A DNA stretch of 64,000 nucleotides from Erythrobasidium yunnanense (taxonomy: Eukaryota; Basidiomycota; Cystobasidiomycetes; Erythrobasidiales; Erythrobasidiaceae), in contig BCJC01000001.1 of NCBI GenBank assembly GCA_001600175.1, forward strand, positions 1,692,065 to 1,756,064, read 5' to 3'. A program made the translations under genes and the position numbers. Below the pieces are notes generated by a model. The model saw only the letters and a list, made by a program, of their open reading frames with translations. It had not been told where the DNA came from and searched no databases. Positions 9,513 to 20,346 of this stretch are shown here, piece by piece (positions within the stretch are counted from its first letter, which is position 1; each line of letters starts with the position of its first letter).

Positions 9513-11038
9513 ATGGCTCCTGGTAAAGGCAAGAAGAAGGCCCGTTCAAATGGCTATCCAAAACCGTATGAAGCTATAGTCAAGGATCTGCGCTCTGGTA
9601 AGAGTGCGAAGATGGCATTACCGCCTATCCCACCACGCTCCGGTTACATCACGCACCTGCAGATGTATGTAACCGCGGTGAAATCCGTAGCAACAACTCA
9701 CGCTTCCGAGGATTGCTCGTATGTCTTTCGTTCAATCAAAAGTCTTTGTCGCATGCTAACGCTATACTAGTTCGGCATGCGCAGGGAACCCTCATCCTGC
9801 AGGGTGGTTCTGCGAGTTTTGCTCTGTTCAACCTGTTGAGGGGGACACCTATTCAAAGGAGCTACACTGGAAGCACCTGCAGGGGTGTTCAATGCGGTAT
9901 CTTGGAAGTGTCGCTACGACCACCGACGAAAGAGCGGCTGCCAGAAAACTGTTCGTTTCAGCGATAAGTGAACTGGATGGCTATAGCCTTAAACCAACAC
10001 GAAGGGCGGAGAAGGGCAAAAGAAAGGCAATAATCGTCAAGAAGCCAAAGCTTATTGCGGTGACAGCCAAAGGAAAATCGCGAACGAAGCTGCAAAGGCC
10101 TATGGTGATCCGGTATCCGGTCAACAACCAGTTACAGTCGTGTCACAATACGGAAGCCGAATTACAAGCACAAGATACTATGGGCGGGAGCTCGCAGCAC
10201 TTTGCGCCCACACCCTTTCTTGGCTCAAACGAGCAAAACAACCATGGGCCCCCGAGTGGCTCAGCAGGACCCGCGATGTACGCAAATTCTGCTGTAGGGT
10301 GCCTGGCTGGACCTTCTCACATTCCCTCGAACGCTGGTTTCGGTCGGCCACCGCTACATCCTCCTGGTCTGCCGACTCCGAATCCTTCGCCGTCTCCCTC
10401 TTTGAGCTCCCTCATTCGCCAGCCATCGCAGTCACAGACTTCAGTCGCAAGTCAGCCAGCCACTGCTCCATCCTCTGCGCAATATCATGCCTAAGTCGAT
10501 TTGACCGGAGATACGTCCAACGATCTGAAGCCAGATACACAATCTGTATCGGTCAGTCGGAATATCCTTCACATGTCAACGGTACTAGCTGACTGATGAC
10601 ATTACTGACATTCAGGGCGCTACTTCACTTCAGGCCAGTGGTAGTGGACGTCAGGCGCATATCCCAGGTTTAACGGCCGATCTGCTCAAGTACAAGAAAT
10701 TTTTCCAGTTAGGAGGTCTGAAAGATGGTCGCGAGTTGCTGGACTTCAACAAGAATCAAGCGACTGATGCAGAAACAGCGGCTAAGATCGAACGATACGT
10801 GGCACACCTTCACAAAGTGAGTTAGAGATCATAATGCACCGAGATCATCCAGTCCTAATATCTTCGCATTTTCACGCTTTTGTAGAGATCTGTCGGCAAG
10901 CCGGAGGAGATGGATGCCATGACTCAATTGAACATGGAGGACGAGATCAAGGCATTCGTGGCCGCAGCAGGGAGGAGCTCTGCGTGCGCAGCTCAGGCTG
11001 TCGATACGAATAACGTTGCAGCTAGGAACTCCTTGTGA
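9513..11038 (+). CDS. Zinc-finger family protein A (unrecognised family; SIM-like motif and C-terminal domain)
   Basis: Function unknown. Exons inferred: 9513-9718, 9771-10450, 10496-10551, 10616-10816 and 10886-11038, an uninterrupted frame of 431 codons. A basic N-terminus is followed by a helix-like block and then a Cys/His cluster, DCSSAC...PHPAGWFCEFC...HWKHLQGC, with eight possible zinc ligands. Next come a basic, Ser/Pro-rich linker of about 200 residues, IDLTGDTSND (SUMO-interaction-like) and a C-terminal domain beginning IPGLTADLLKYKKFFQLGGL. Genes B and C repeat the first two parts, and B also repeats the last two. If the 45-nt intron (10451-10495) is not removed, translation stops at TAA 10492-10494 and the SIM and C-terminal domain are lost. 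Zinc binding and SUMO binding are inferences. Confidence 0.72.
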
Positions 11039-11444
11039 ACTGGTCAATTCACTCCTCCAAGATAGGTGAAGCTCCCATGCTCAACATGGCCGCAACAAAA
11101 TACAAATTGTTCTCGTAGCAAGCAGAGCACATCTGCCACATATCCACTGTATTCCTCTCTCCTCGCGAGGACGGGCATGCGAGCAGACCGTTGGCGGGCT
11201 GACAGACCGTCTCGCGGAGGCGATCCGTAGACTTATTTGGCACGGAAGGGTCAAGCGCCGTTGCCATGTGCTACCGTATGTCCATAGGCTCGGCGATACA
11301 GAGTGCACAAGGCTAGGCTCGTACGTATGGTCAGCGCCTCTTGGCTCTGCTTCATTCACTTCATTCAATCATATGCATAATCTCTCCTGTCACTATACTC
11401 ACATCAGCTCTTCACTACACTCGCATCAGCTACTGCTCGCAGCC
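11039..11444. other. Spacer upstream of hemerythrin-like gene 1
   Basis: About 400 bp. A 72-codon minus-strand frame at 11049-11267 has an ATG but no recognisable domain and no supporting context, so it is not called. The final 100 bp are rich in CACTCGCATCAGC-like words and probably form the 5' leader of the next gene. Confidence 0.45.
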
Positions 11445-12297
11445 ATGTCCTCCCACGCCGACTCTGCGCCCTCCCCAATGATCCCTGGAACCTGGGCAGA
11501 ATCGCCCTTCTCCCTCATTTCATCTATTCAGTCTAAGGAGCGTACCGACATACCTCCAGGCCATTCATGCCTCTTGGTAGCTCGAGAGATGGCTGCAATA
11601 CATAACATCATACTGCGCGCGTTGAACACCTGTTACAACCATGCATGTCATGTCAAGGCGGGTACACCACAAGCCGCCTCATTCATCGTGTTCAATCAGT
11701 GTCTCGAGGAAGCCTTGCACTTTCATCATGAGTCAGAAGAACATCATTTTTTCCCCGCTATCGAAAAAGTCACGTGCGTTCCTGGATTTATGGAAAGGAA
11801 TGTAGAACAGCATAGGGTATTTGAAGCTGCTGCAGAGGCTTATAAGGACTACGTACATTCGGTAAAGCCGGAGGACTACGATGGACAGAATTTGAAGGAC
11901 CTCATCACTGCTTTTGGCGGAGTTTTGCGGGAGCATCTTGTGGATGAGATCCAAACCTTACAAGAACTGAAGGACTATGACAGTCAAAGCGTATGGAAGA
12001 GTATCGACGACACCAGGGAGAAGGCACTGGCTACGATGGACAGTCACAGGTCAGTCACTGTGCGAGCAAAAAAGGAGGCGAAGTTTCAGTTTACGGACAT
12101 CATTGGTATTACACAGGATTCTCCCGATGCTTTTGACTTGTCAAGATGCCTCATTTCCCATTGACGGCGAGCCTTTCATGGTCAACGTCCCATGGTTCCT
12201 GCCCTACTTGGGCAAGTACTGGTTCTCCAGGCGGCACTCTGGCACATGGCAAGAGTTCTCGCCATTCGACTTTTGGGGGAGACGCAAGCTGCTCTGA
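11445..12297 (+). CDS. Hemerythrin-like (HHE) domain protein 1
   Basis: Probable di-iron, four-helix hemerythrin-like protein that may bind oxygen, nitric oxide or iron; the role is unknown. Exon 1 (11445-12049) encodes MIPGTWAESPFSLI, HNIILRALNTCYNHAC, the motif HFHHESEEHHFFPAIE, EQHRVFEAAAEAYKDYV and HLVDEIQTLQEL, which supply the spaced His/Glu ligands. Exon 2 (12117-12297) adds CQDASFPIDG and a conserved tail ending FDFWGRRKLL. Total length is 261 residues. It is the first of two tandem copies. Copy 2 has an intron between KVT and VPGF; in this copy the same point is continuous coding sequence, so an intron was lost here or gained there. The start is the first ATG of the conserved region. 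Confidence 0.82.
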
Positions 12298-12722
12298 AGT
12301 TCAGCTTGATCGGGTCGTGCCTTGAACTTTGCTAAGAAATTAGGTTGGGTTGCAGCTAGAGGAGCTCGTCCGTAAGGCTTTGCTAGATTCTTAGCTTGGT
12401 TGTGAAGATGGTAGGTTTGTAGCCTGTAAGTTAGACCGCCTCCGATATTTGTCGAATGATACCAGTATGAACCCACAGACTCGCGATGAGTGGGAAGGTC
12501 CGCACTCCGCTCTTCTCTGGCGTTGGGCTGAATGTTATCTGCAATAGGTGCACCGCAAATAACGTCATGAGGTGGCCCGTTCTCCGTTCTCTGATGTGGG
12601 CGGCGGTCCAGGCCCGAGAAATAAAAAGCTGTGAAGTAGGAGTTTGCCACTTGTTTCTGCTTCATCCATTTCCCCTCCTTCTTACCTTCCAGTCCACTAT
12701 TCAACAGAGCTTCCCGAACGTC
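12298..12722. other. Spacer between the hemerythrin-like duplicates
   Basis: No gene is seen on the plus strand. A 174-codon minus-strand frame (12204-12728) overlaps both neighbours and shows no family sequence; it appears accidental. Confidence 0.5.
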
Positions 12723-12775
12723 ATGCAATCCAAGCCCATCTTCGATTCTACTGTCACTCCCATGGTTCCCGGAAC

Positions 12776-13635
12776 ATGGGTGATGGTCCTATTCCTCTCA
12801 TATCGACAATTGGTGTGACCGACGACATTCCAGCAGGCCATTCTTGCATCGAGGTCGCTCGAGAGATGGCGGCCGCCCACAATGTGCTCTTGCGCGGTCT
12901 CAATGCAGCTTACAATCAGGCTTGTGCTGTGAAGAAGGGTACACCCGAAGCTGCGAGCTTCATTGAGTTCAACCAATGCCTGCAAGAGACCATCCATCAT
13001 CACCATTTCACGGAAGAAGAATGGATATTCCCCGCGCTTGAGAAAGTGACGAAGTGAGTCGTGCAGCAGTGGAAGATAGACTGTAGCTGATTTGGATGCG
13101 ATCTCTAGCGTACCTGGCTTCTGCGACGGAAATTTGGAACAGCATCGCATCTTCGAGGCTGCCGCAGAGAAGTACAAGGAATACGTAAACTCAGTAAAGG
13201 CTGAAGACTATGACGGAGTCAAGTTAAGAGCTCTCATAAACGCATTTGCGACTCCGCTCGCTGTACACTTGGACGATGAGATACAATCGCTTCTCGGATT
13301 GAAGGATTACGATAGCGCAGGAGTCTGGAAGGCCATGGATGATGCGAGGGTGGCATCTCTAGGAGCTATCAATACACACAGGTCAATACAAATGCGTACG
13401 AGGGCGGGATGATCGCTTACAGCAGGTCTTGTCATCCCCCAGGCAGCTACCGCTTGTGCTGATGTGTCAGGACGCATCGTTCTTGATAGACAACATGTCA
13501 TCCATGCTAGCTATACCATGGTATCTTCCATATCTGGCCAAGTACTACTTCTCCAGGCAGCACGCCGGAGCTTGGCAATTTGGGCCGTCTGACTATTGGG
13601 GAAGGAGAAGAGTTCTGCATGTGGGAGAAGCCTGA
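12776..13635 (+). CDS. Hemerythrin-like (HHE) domain protein 2, start displaced by a frameshift
   Basis: Tandem paralogue of the preceding gene. It has the same ligand blocks: HNVLLRGLNAAYNQAC, HHHHFTEEEWIFPALE, EQHRIFEAAAEKYKEYV and HLDDEIQSLLGL. Its tail, CQDASFLID...YWGRRRVLHVGEA, is also shared. Exons: 12776-13053, 13109-13381 and 13443-13635, together 247 codons in frame. The ancestral start is probably ATG 12723, which opens a frame with MVPGTW like copy 1. Relative to copy 1 there is a net loss of 7 nt just after that motif, so that frame ends after about 32 codons. ATG 12776, inside the same stretch, gives an intact protein beginning MGDGPIPLIS. The gene may therefore work with a shortened N-terminus, or be weakly translated behind an overlapping upstream frame. 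Confidence 0.75.
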
Positions 13636-13680
13636 GCTTGAGTATCAACAGTCTTCCTATAGGCATCGTTTGCATGCTTG

Positions 13681-13980
13681 ATGCGCTATCTTGTGCGAGT
13701 CTTGAGGTAACGCCGTGTCAGATTCCTCTCAACTCGAAGCAGTTTATCCTTTAGCGCAAATGTCAAGAAAGACATTGCACATCAATCGCTTGATCCTAAG
13801 AACAGAACGCATCATGATGATGATATGGGCATCTCGGCAGAGTTGGTCGGGCGTCCGAAGGACAAGGTCGGATCCGGCGAGAACCTTGTCTTCATCAAGA
13901 TCGAGCATGGCACTGGGTTGTCTCTTGACTCTTCACGTCTCGCGAAGCCATCCAGCGCTTGTCGCAGGACCCAGCCCTAA
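13681..13980 (+). pseudogene. Possible decayed or misread small gene with mitochondrial-presequence-like start
   Basis: ATG 13681 opens MRYLVRVLR, then an in-frame TAA (13708-13710), then 89 open codons. These begin RRVRFLSTRSSLSFS and continue HHDDDMGISAELVGRPKDKV and ENLVFIKIEHGTGLSLD. The Arg/Ser-rich opening resembles a mitochondrial targeting sequence. After LSLD the neighbouring frame continues plausibly (REAIQRLSQDPALTANDKE) to a stop at 14024, so at least one further frame change is suggested. No family is recognised. It may be a dead small gene, a gene with an unseen splice pattern, or chance. The remaining sequence up to 14219 is the promoter side of the next gene. Confidence 0.28.
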
Positions 13981-14219
13981 CAGCGAATGATAAAGAGCCA
14001 TCGACCAGCGTTGACCAAGAATAGACCGTCACGAATACTCGCGGCAGATAGAAGAGGTGCGTTGTTCGCAGCAGACTCACAGGCGTGTGCTGCTGCTGTA
14101 GCTGATCTGTAGCTGTCCAGTACCCGCGTCGCTCGCCTTTCAAGCCATCGATCTCACTCACACTGCCTCTCTCTCTACGCTCCCATCCATCTCCTCGCTA
14201 TCACACATTAGATACTACC

Positions 14220-14873
14220 ATGCCCACAAAGCAAGCAACCTTCTTGGTCCTTGGTGCGACCGGCGGGACTGGCAAGCACTTTGTCGATCGCGTGCTGAAA
14301 GACGGGCACAAGGTTCGCGCACTCGTCAGGACGCCCTCCAAATTACCTGCCGAGCACAGTGGAGCCATCGAAGTCGTACAAGGCTCCATTACCGATGCAA
14401 GTCTCGACACGAACAAGCTCGTCAAGGGCGTCGACTATGTCGTTTGCATGGTAGGAGACAGGGAGCTGCAGGCTTCCAGACCAATCAATACCGAGTTTGT
14501 GAAGAAGCTTGTTCCTTCAATGAGGGAGAATGGAGTGAAGCGCCTGCTATATCAAGCTGGCGGATTCAGCAAACCTCACGATCGCCCTATGCCTTGGCTA
14601 AACTGGATGCTGCGACACACTATCGCCCGTTCCTTCGATGGCCAGCACAAGGACAATGAAGCCGTGATGCAGTATCTGGCGGATCAGGCTAAGGATATAG
14701 AGTGGATTTCGCACTTGGCAGGCATATATGGTGACGGACCATCGAAGGGAACGCTGCAGAGATCAAAGACTAAGGCCAGTGTAGCAGTACACCGTGATTG
14801 CGCCGAGTACAGCTACAGACTCGTCAAGGATTCAGCGGCTATTCATACTAGCGAGTATAGCTACTACGCATAG
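14220..14873 (+). CDS. NAD(P)-binding Rossmann protein (atypical SDR / NmrA-like)
   Basis: Single-exon gene of 217 codons. The N-terminus TFLVLGATGGTGKHFVDRVL holds the glycine-rich nucleotide-binding motif of atypical short-chain dehydrogenases. RALVRTPSKLP, DYVVCMVGDRE and VKRLLYQAGGFS follow in the expected order (seen). The family includes NADP sensors such as NmrA and reductases of flavin or quinone type, so neither a catalytic nor a regulatory role can be chosen. No classical YxxxK pair is evident. Lack of introns sets it apart from nearly all its neighbours. The start is the first ATG and leaves two residues before the first strand. Neighbours do not indicate a pathway. Confidence 0.85.
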   Translation: MPTKQATFLVLGATGGTGKHFVDRVLKDGHKVRALVRTPSKLPAEHSGAIEVVQGSITDASLDTNKLVKGVDYVVCMVGDRELQASRPINTEFVKKLVPSMRENGVKRLLYQAGGFSKPHDRPMPWLNWMLRHTIARSFDGQHKDNEAVMQYLADQAKDIEWISHLAGIYGDGPSKGTLQRSKTKASVAVHRDCAEYSYRLVKDSAAIHTSEYSYYA

Positions 14874-15208
14874 TCTACGCGGCCTTATGTGCTGAAATCA
14901 TTTGGGCTGGTGCAATTCTGTGCTTCATTGGTCATGCTATCTGTGTATTGCATCTAGCCCGACATCGTCTGCAAGGCGATGCATGTACTCCGATGAGTAC
15001 GGTAATACCAAAATCCAGATTCGTTAGATCCGCAGTAATTCGTTACTGGCTGCCGGACCCTCAGTCGCAGTTTAGAATCGATGTATACAAATCCAAACAA
15101 CCCAGCCAGTCTAACGACAAGCTATATACGAACGAACGTAGATGACTTCTCCAAACCGTCAAGCCCGATGACCTAAGTATCGGCATAGACTTCACCACGA
15201 TTTTCCCT
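14874..15208. other. Convergent spacer
   Basis: 335 bp between the 3' ends of the Rossmann protein and the MFS exporter. No gene is seen; two minus/plus overlapping short frames are accidental. Confidence 0.5.
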
Positions 15209-17579
15209 TCAAGCCTCGGGCTTGTCTGTACGAGCAGAAATACCCAACTCCTCTTCCTTCTCGACCGGCGCATCGATCTTCCAACTCATCATTTCCGTCA
15301 CATCGCCCAGGAAGAACATGGCTTGAAAGGCAATGAGTCGTCGTCCAAATTGCACGAAGGGGCCTTACTCACCGATAATCATGCAGGCAACCCCAGACAT
15401 CATGACGTAGAATACGTAGGGGAAGGACCTCGCGTACCCTTCAAACGCGCCCTGCTGTACGGCTGCAACTTGCGTCGGAGACAAGCCCAAAGAGGCCAGG
15501 GCGTCGCGATTCTGGCCAGCAATAGCAGCAATCACATCGGGTATCGCCTCCACGCTTATACCACTTTCTAAGGCGGCTCTGGAGATTTCGGCTGGAAGGT
15601 TGCTCCTGAGTTTGGCACTGAATACGGCAGAGCAAATGGCCACAGACACTGATGCAAGTCAGCAGTGATGCTACGACAGTAGTTGAGAAGGTGCTCACTA
15701 GCTGCGCCACATGATCTGACGCCAGTGAAGAGTGCGGAACAGATGCCAATAAGATCCGCCGGAACAGCTAGCTGGGCTACTGTGATCAGCAGAGTGAGGC
15801 TTGGAAAAGCATCGACGTTAGTGGAAGATATGTATCAAGAGATTTTAAAACCTACAGCACGCCGAGTCCGATACCTGCAAGGGCGAGGAACCCGTAACTC
15901 TTAGCATCATCGCTTGGATTTGCAGTCAAGCGCGAAAAGCCGATCAGGGCGCCAAGTACAGCTATGAATCCGATACTGTGGATGAAGCGTGTGTGAGCGT
16001 CTCCAACTAGCTTCAAGGGACTCAACACACATGGTGGGCTCTTTGACGCGTCGGTATCTCTTGCTGTACCAGCCACAAACAGCGGAGGAGATGATCGAAA
16101 CGAACCACAGTGTTGCACCATGAAAGCCCAGATGGACAGGCCTAGATTCGTAGAGTGTCCCGATCATCTGACCGCTGAACACGTTAAGCCTGTTGCGTAT
16201 TTAAGGATAATTAGTGAACACAGAGCAAGCCGAAATATCGCCAACCTACGGTATCAGGAACCATCCTTCGATAAAGATGCCCGCCACTATTAGCCGGAAA
16301 GGCTATCAGCCAAATCTACATACGGTATCATCGAACAAGGACTTACTAGCAAGGCCAAAGTTTCTGTGCTGGAAAAGACGATGATTGAGGATCCCATCTA
16401 GCTCAACAAGCGTTCAATCAGCTCTAGCAACATTGTCGTACACGGAATGTCTTCATTACCTTTCTTCAAGAAGACTTGGTGGCCAAGGAATGCCAGGAAG
16501 AATGCGATACCCACTGTGAGCAGGACTATGGCTGCTGTACTGTTCCAAGCATATTGTCCGCCTCCTGCAGTGAGTACGACAAGCCTGCGGACACGCGTCA
16601 ATCAGTGCGATCACAAGATTTCCGACAGAGGACTAACAAGGAGACCCATCCAGAGCAGAAGAGAGCAGCACCGACATAGTCTAGCTTTGCGAGGCGGCGC
16701 AGGTATGAAGCTCTGGTTTCTCTGACTTGAGGTGGTAGCGGACGGTAGAAAAGGATAAGGGCGATTGCTCCCACGACGTGGAGGATCGCACTGATGTATA
16801 TGTTCCCTGGGATAGACGCGACGTCAAAGACCCGCATATAACCCGCTGGCCGCAACCTACATCGCCAACCACCCCTTCCTCCGACATTGTCGTTTACGAT
16901 ATAGCCCCCAAGGAGACATCCAAAGCCGCCACCCATCGCTGTCAAGATGTACAGCACAGATTGACCGAGACCTAGACACACCCTGTCAGCATCAGTAGCG
17001 TCGCTTCCCCTGCACTATCCTTACTCACCTCGGGATCTATGCGGTACTACCTCACTAACAATAGCGAAAGCAGTGAAGTACATGATGATACTGAATCCGA
17101 ACCATGATGTGCCGAAGATACCCAGTTGCATACTGTTCACCGAGGCGGCCACGAAAAACCCGGCCGCCGACATCAGAGCGAAGAAGACGGTGAGCCACTT
17201 GCGAGTGAGACTTCCGAAGTCTGACCAGACGCCAAAAAGGGCTATGAGAGCGACTTGTAGGACCAAGGGCGCATTTGCGAACCAGATTCCGATTTCGGGA
17301 TCGCCTAAGCCTTGTATAACAGCACCAAGCCAGAAGCCTGTAGCAGTGATACCACTAACAAAGACCATGTCATCAGCTGAAGCTTTTACTGCTCCCTGCT
17401 CGAAAGATCAGATCAGGTACTTACAAGTTGTTTGCAAAGAGGAGGAGTCCGCATGCTATGACAACTGCCCATGTGCGCCAATGCAGTGTAGGTTCCACAT
17501 CTTCAGCGATACTGTTGTCTGCTTTGTCATTCTCTAGATGGTCCAGCTCGATGCGGTCTTTGTCGTAATTCTGATCCAT
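15209..17579 (-). CDS. MFS drug/toxin efflux-type transporter (TRI12-like)
   Basis: Multi-spanning MFS exporter. The start MDQNYDKDRIELDHLEND is cytosolic and leads to LHWRTWAVVIACGLLLFANN, the first span. Later exons hold SEVVPHRSRG joined to GLGQSVLYILTAMGGGFGCL, the characteristic central region of fungal 14-span exporters of the TRI12 type. Further spans include WNSTAAIVLLTVGIAFFLAF. The last exon ends DAPVEKEEELGISARTDKPE before the stop at 15209-15211. At least eight introns of 50-80 nt are visible. It is divergent from a Zn2Cys6 regulator, with 232 bp between the start codons, a common arrangement for a locally controlled exporter. Cargo is unknown. Several junctions are approximate. 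Confidence 0.8.
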
Positions 17580-17811
17580 GCCTATCCTGTTTTTGTTGGA
17601 CGTGAAGGGGTGAGAAGGTTATAGAGTAGAGAGAGCTTGATATGATCCTAGGAGGGTCTTCTTGACATCCATTTAAGATGCCCGTGGAGGCCCGCTGTTA
17701 GCGGATATGGGGCCTGCACTATTTCCGAAAACCTCTCTTCTTCCCTTGGCGGAGGTCTGGGCCGTCTGATTGTTCATGTAGACGGCTTTCCTTCATCCGC
17801 TCTGCTTCACG
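17580..17811. promoter_or_regulatory. Shared promoter of exporter and Zn2Cys6 regulator
   Basis: This 232-bp divergent interval contains CGG-N9-CCG at 17750-17764 and further CCG/CGG triplets. Everted or inverted CGG triplets are typical Zn2Cys6 sites (established knowledge). That the adjacent regulator binds here is only inference. Confidence 0.4.
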
Positions 17812-20187
17812 ATGGAAAGCCAGGCCATATCCACGTCCGAAGCATCTGGCTCGGAGACCGTGAAGCGGCGCATTCCGATTAGCTGTGATGCTTGCAGGAA
17901 GAGGTGAGTTGGGTGTTCTCGTGTAAGCCGCTCCTGTTGTGCATCAGCTGATATTAATTTCTGCGACTTCTTGTGTCTTCTTGTGTATAGAAAAGTATGG
18001 CATTCTCAGGTCGCGGCAGTTGGACTTCTTCCAATGAAAAGCTGACTTGCGCTCTCTCCCTGGCCATGTTGCATCGCTACTGAAGATCAGATGTCCTGGC
18101 TCGCAGCCCTGTCTAAACTGCATCAAATTGGGAGGAGAGCATGCTGCAAACTGCGCCTTTCGCGATCTCCCCCGACCCAATTCGCGCAAGCGCAAACTGG
18201 TCAACAGTAACAATGCTAATGCTAGCTTAACGAAATCAGAATACAGTCCAGAGGACGAAGAAGTCGAAGAACTCCGATACGAAGGCGACTCTGGTGAACC
18301 CGACCGGCCCGGTTGTCAATTGCTGCAAGGGTTTGTGTACTGACTCGTATTCCGCTGTCGATGCAGACTGCGAAGGTGTTGCTATCGCTGGATCGTCGAT
18401 TGGGCACAACGAGTTCATCGGTCAAGCATCCATCGCGACTCTCTTGCCGGATGTTCAGAACAATGCCAGCTCGTGGATTTTCTCTCCAACTTCTCGAAGG
18501 CCTATCAAACAGCTTCCTTCGAGCTACTTCAAGCTGCCTGACCGGGCGCTAGCGAATCAGTTCGTCGATCTCTACTTTAAATACATACACAGTATATTCC
18601 CCTTCCTGTGCGTCCTCTTCAACCCACTGCGACGAGCTGCATTGACAGCAGGTCCATATTACATTTGCCGTTTTTTAGAGAGGAGAGCAAGATCCGATTG
18701 GACCTCGAGTCTGCCTATACCCTTCCCAATTATGATGCGCCAGTCCAGTACTCGATCCTCAATTCTGTCTTTGCCCTGGCAACACAGTTCGTATCAAAGA
18801 CGCAGACGCATTCGGAGCGCGAAAGCTACGAACAGAGAGCTGTGAAGCTCGTCCAACCATTTCTGCTAAATGGCAGCCACTTCTCTCTAGTTCAAGCTCT
18901 ATTGCTTGTCAGTCTACAGTACCAGACAACGAAGGTCCCATCTCGTAGTTGGATACCTGTGGGACATGCTATCAGAGTAGCCCAATGTCTGGGACTTCAC
19001 CTTCGACGAGCGGGTGACGACGATGAGCGACATACGAAGAATATGACATGGTCTACCTGTGTCATACTCGATCAGTCAGTCAACATACCTATCCTGATAC
19101 TGCACGCTGATCTAAATGAGACCGCTTCACAGGATGACTAGCGCGACTTGGGGCCGTCCACCTATGATACATCAGTATGGCAAGCCATCTATGTCTGCTC
19201 TAATTCCTACCGAATGCTTCGACCACGTCTTTGAGCTATATCATGTGGCTCGCGAGACACTGCAAACGCTATATCCACAAGAAAGCTCTGAAGCGATGGA
19301 CGATGCAAAGATAGCCTCCGGCCTCATATTTTTACAGGCTCGTATGCAGTTCTGGACGCGTTCCACTGCTCCGCATGTCTTGCTTCCGATAGACTGGCCG
19401 AACGCATCGACCGTTTCCGTGCATCAGCACTACGTGCTGCAAGGCCTGTAATGCACTATTTCCATCGGAAGAAGAACTATGCTGATATCCTGAGGCACAG
19501 GCATTACAACTATCTCATCCTCATGCATCGGCCCAGTATCGATTGGATTCGGTCCCGAAATCTAGCCTGGATGACCGATGCTGCCAATGATTGTGCAGTA
19601 CAAGCGATCATTGCCAGCGCAAGATCATGTATAGCAGCTTGCTTGCAAGTGATCAGCCTCGTCGAATCGAATCTTGCGCATGGCTTACATATAATAGGCT
19701 GGTGGTGGTACGATGCAGCCTGTGAGGACTGGACACAATGCTTCATTCGAGACAGCTGATAGATCGACTGTCGTGCAGTCGCGTACACTAGTGCCTGCAT
19801 ACTGCTGGCGTTGGAGTCAGCCCAAACCGAAACATGTTGCCGTCAGCTTGGGCTCATAGGCGTAGCGGAGAAGGAAGGATTAGATAGAGCTCTCTCAGTT
19901 CTTGGACACTATCGACACCGAGGCAAGAACATTGATGTATCCTATCGAGCTTTGGCCACGGCTAGAGAGCATTTTGGCGGAGGTGAGCCCACGATCGCAA
20001 AACAACTATCAACGAATACCTCATCACTTCTCCGAATGCAGGTACACTAGGAGACGGTGTCGACCTCATGCAGTTCTTGCTGGGATACGAGCTACCATCA
20101 ACGGCTGCCGATCCTACGACTTTCGATGGCACTCTGCTAGGGGCATGTGACAGTCTCTTCTTCGGATCTTCCTTGTACACAGTCTGA
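17812..20187 (+). CDS. Zn2Cys6 fungal transcription factor with fungal-specific TF domain
   Basis: Nuclear DNA-binding regulator. Exon 1 (17812-17903) ends in SCDACRKR. A 4-nt exon (AAAA, 17991-17994) and exon 3 from 18086 then give CDACRKRKIRC and PGSQPCLNC, the canonical C-x2-C-x6-C-x5-C-x2-C zinc cluster. The middle region carries FVDLYFKYIHSIFPFL and, after an intron, ATWGRPPMI and HYNYLILMHRP, the landmarks of the fungal-specific TF domain. A frame change between about 19340 and 19400 implies another intron (44 nt by my reading) before LAERIDRFRASALRAARP. The probable end is DGVDLMQFLLGYELPS with a stop at 20185-20187. It sits between the exporter and the monooxygenase/SDR pair and may regulate them. 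Junctions after 19750 are uncertain. Confidence 0.82.
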
Positions 20188-20346
20188 AAGCGTGCAAGTC
20201 CATATTCCATCAGCATGGCCAAGAAAGTTCTTCAGCAGGCATTGTTTCGTCGCGTTGACCGCGTTAGCACACAATAAGCACAACGAGCTCCAGGTGTAGT
20301 TCTTAATATGATATGATTGAAGTCTTTGTAAATGACAGCTTTGTAA

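Noticed and set aside
12204-12728. 174-codon minus-strand frame over the hemerythrin spacer
   Set aside because: Overlaps conserved coding sequence of copy 1 and the start of copy 2 on the other strand; no recognisable domain.
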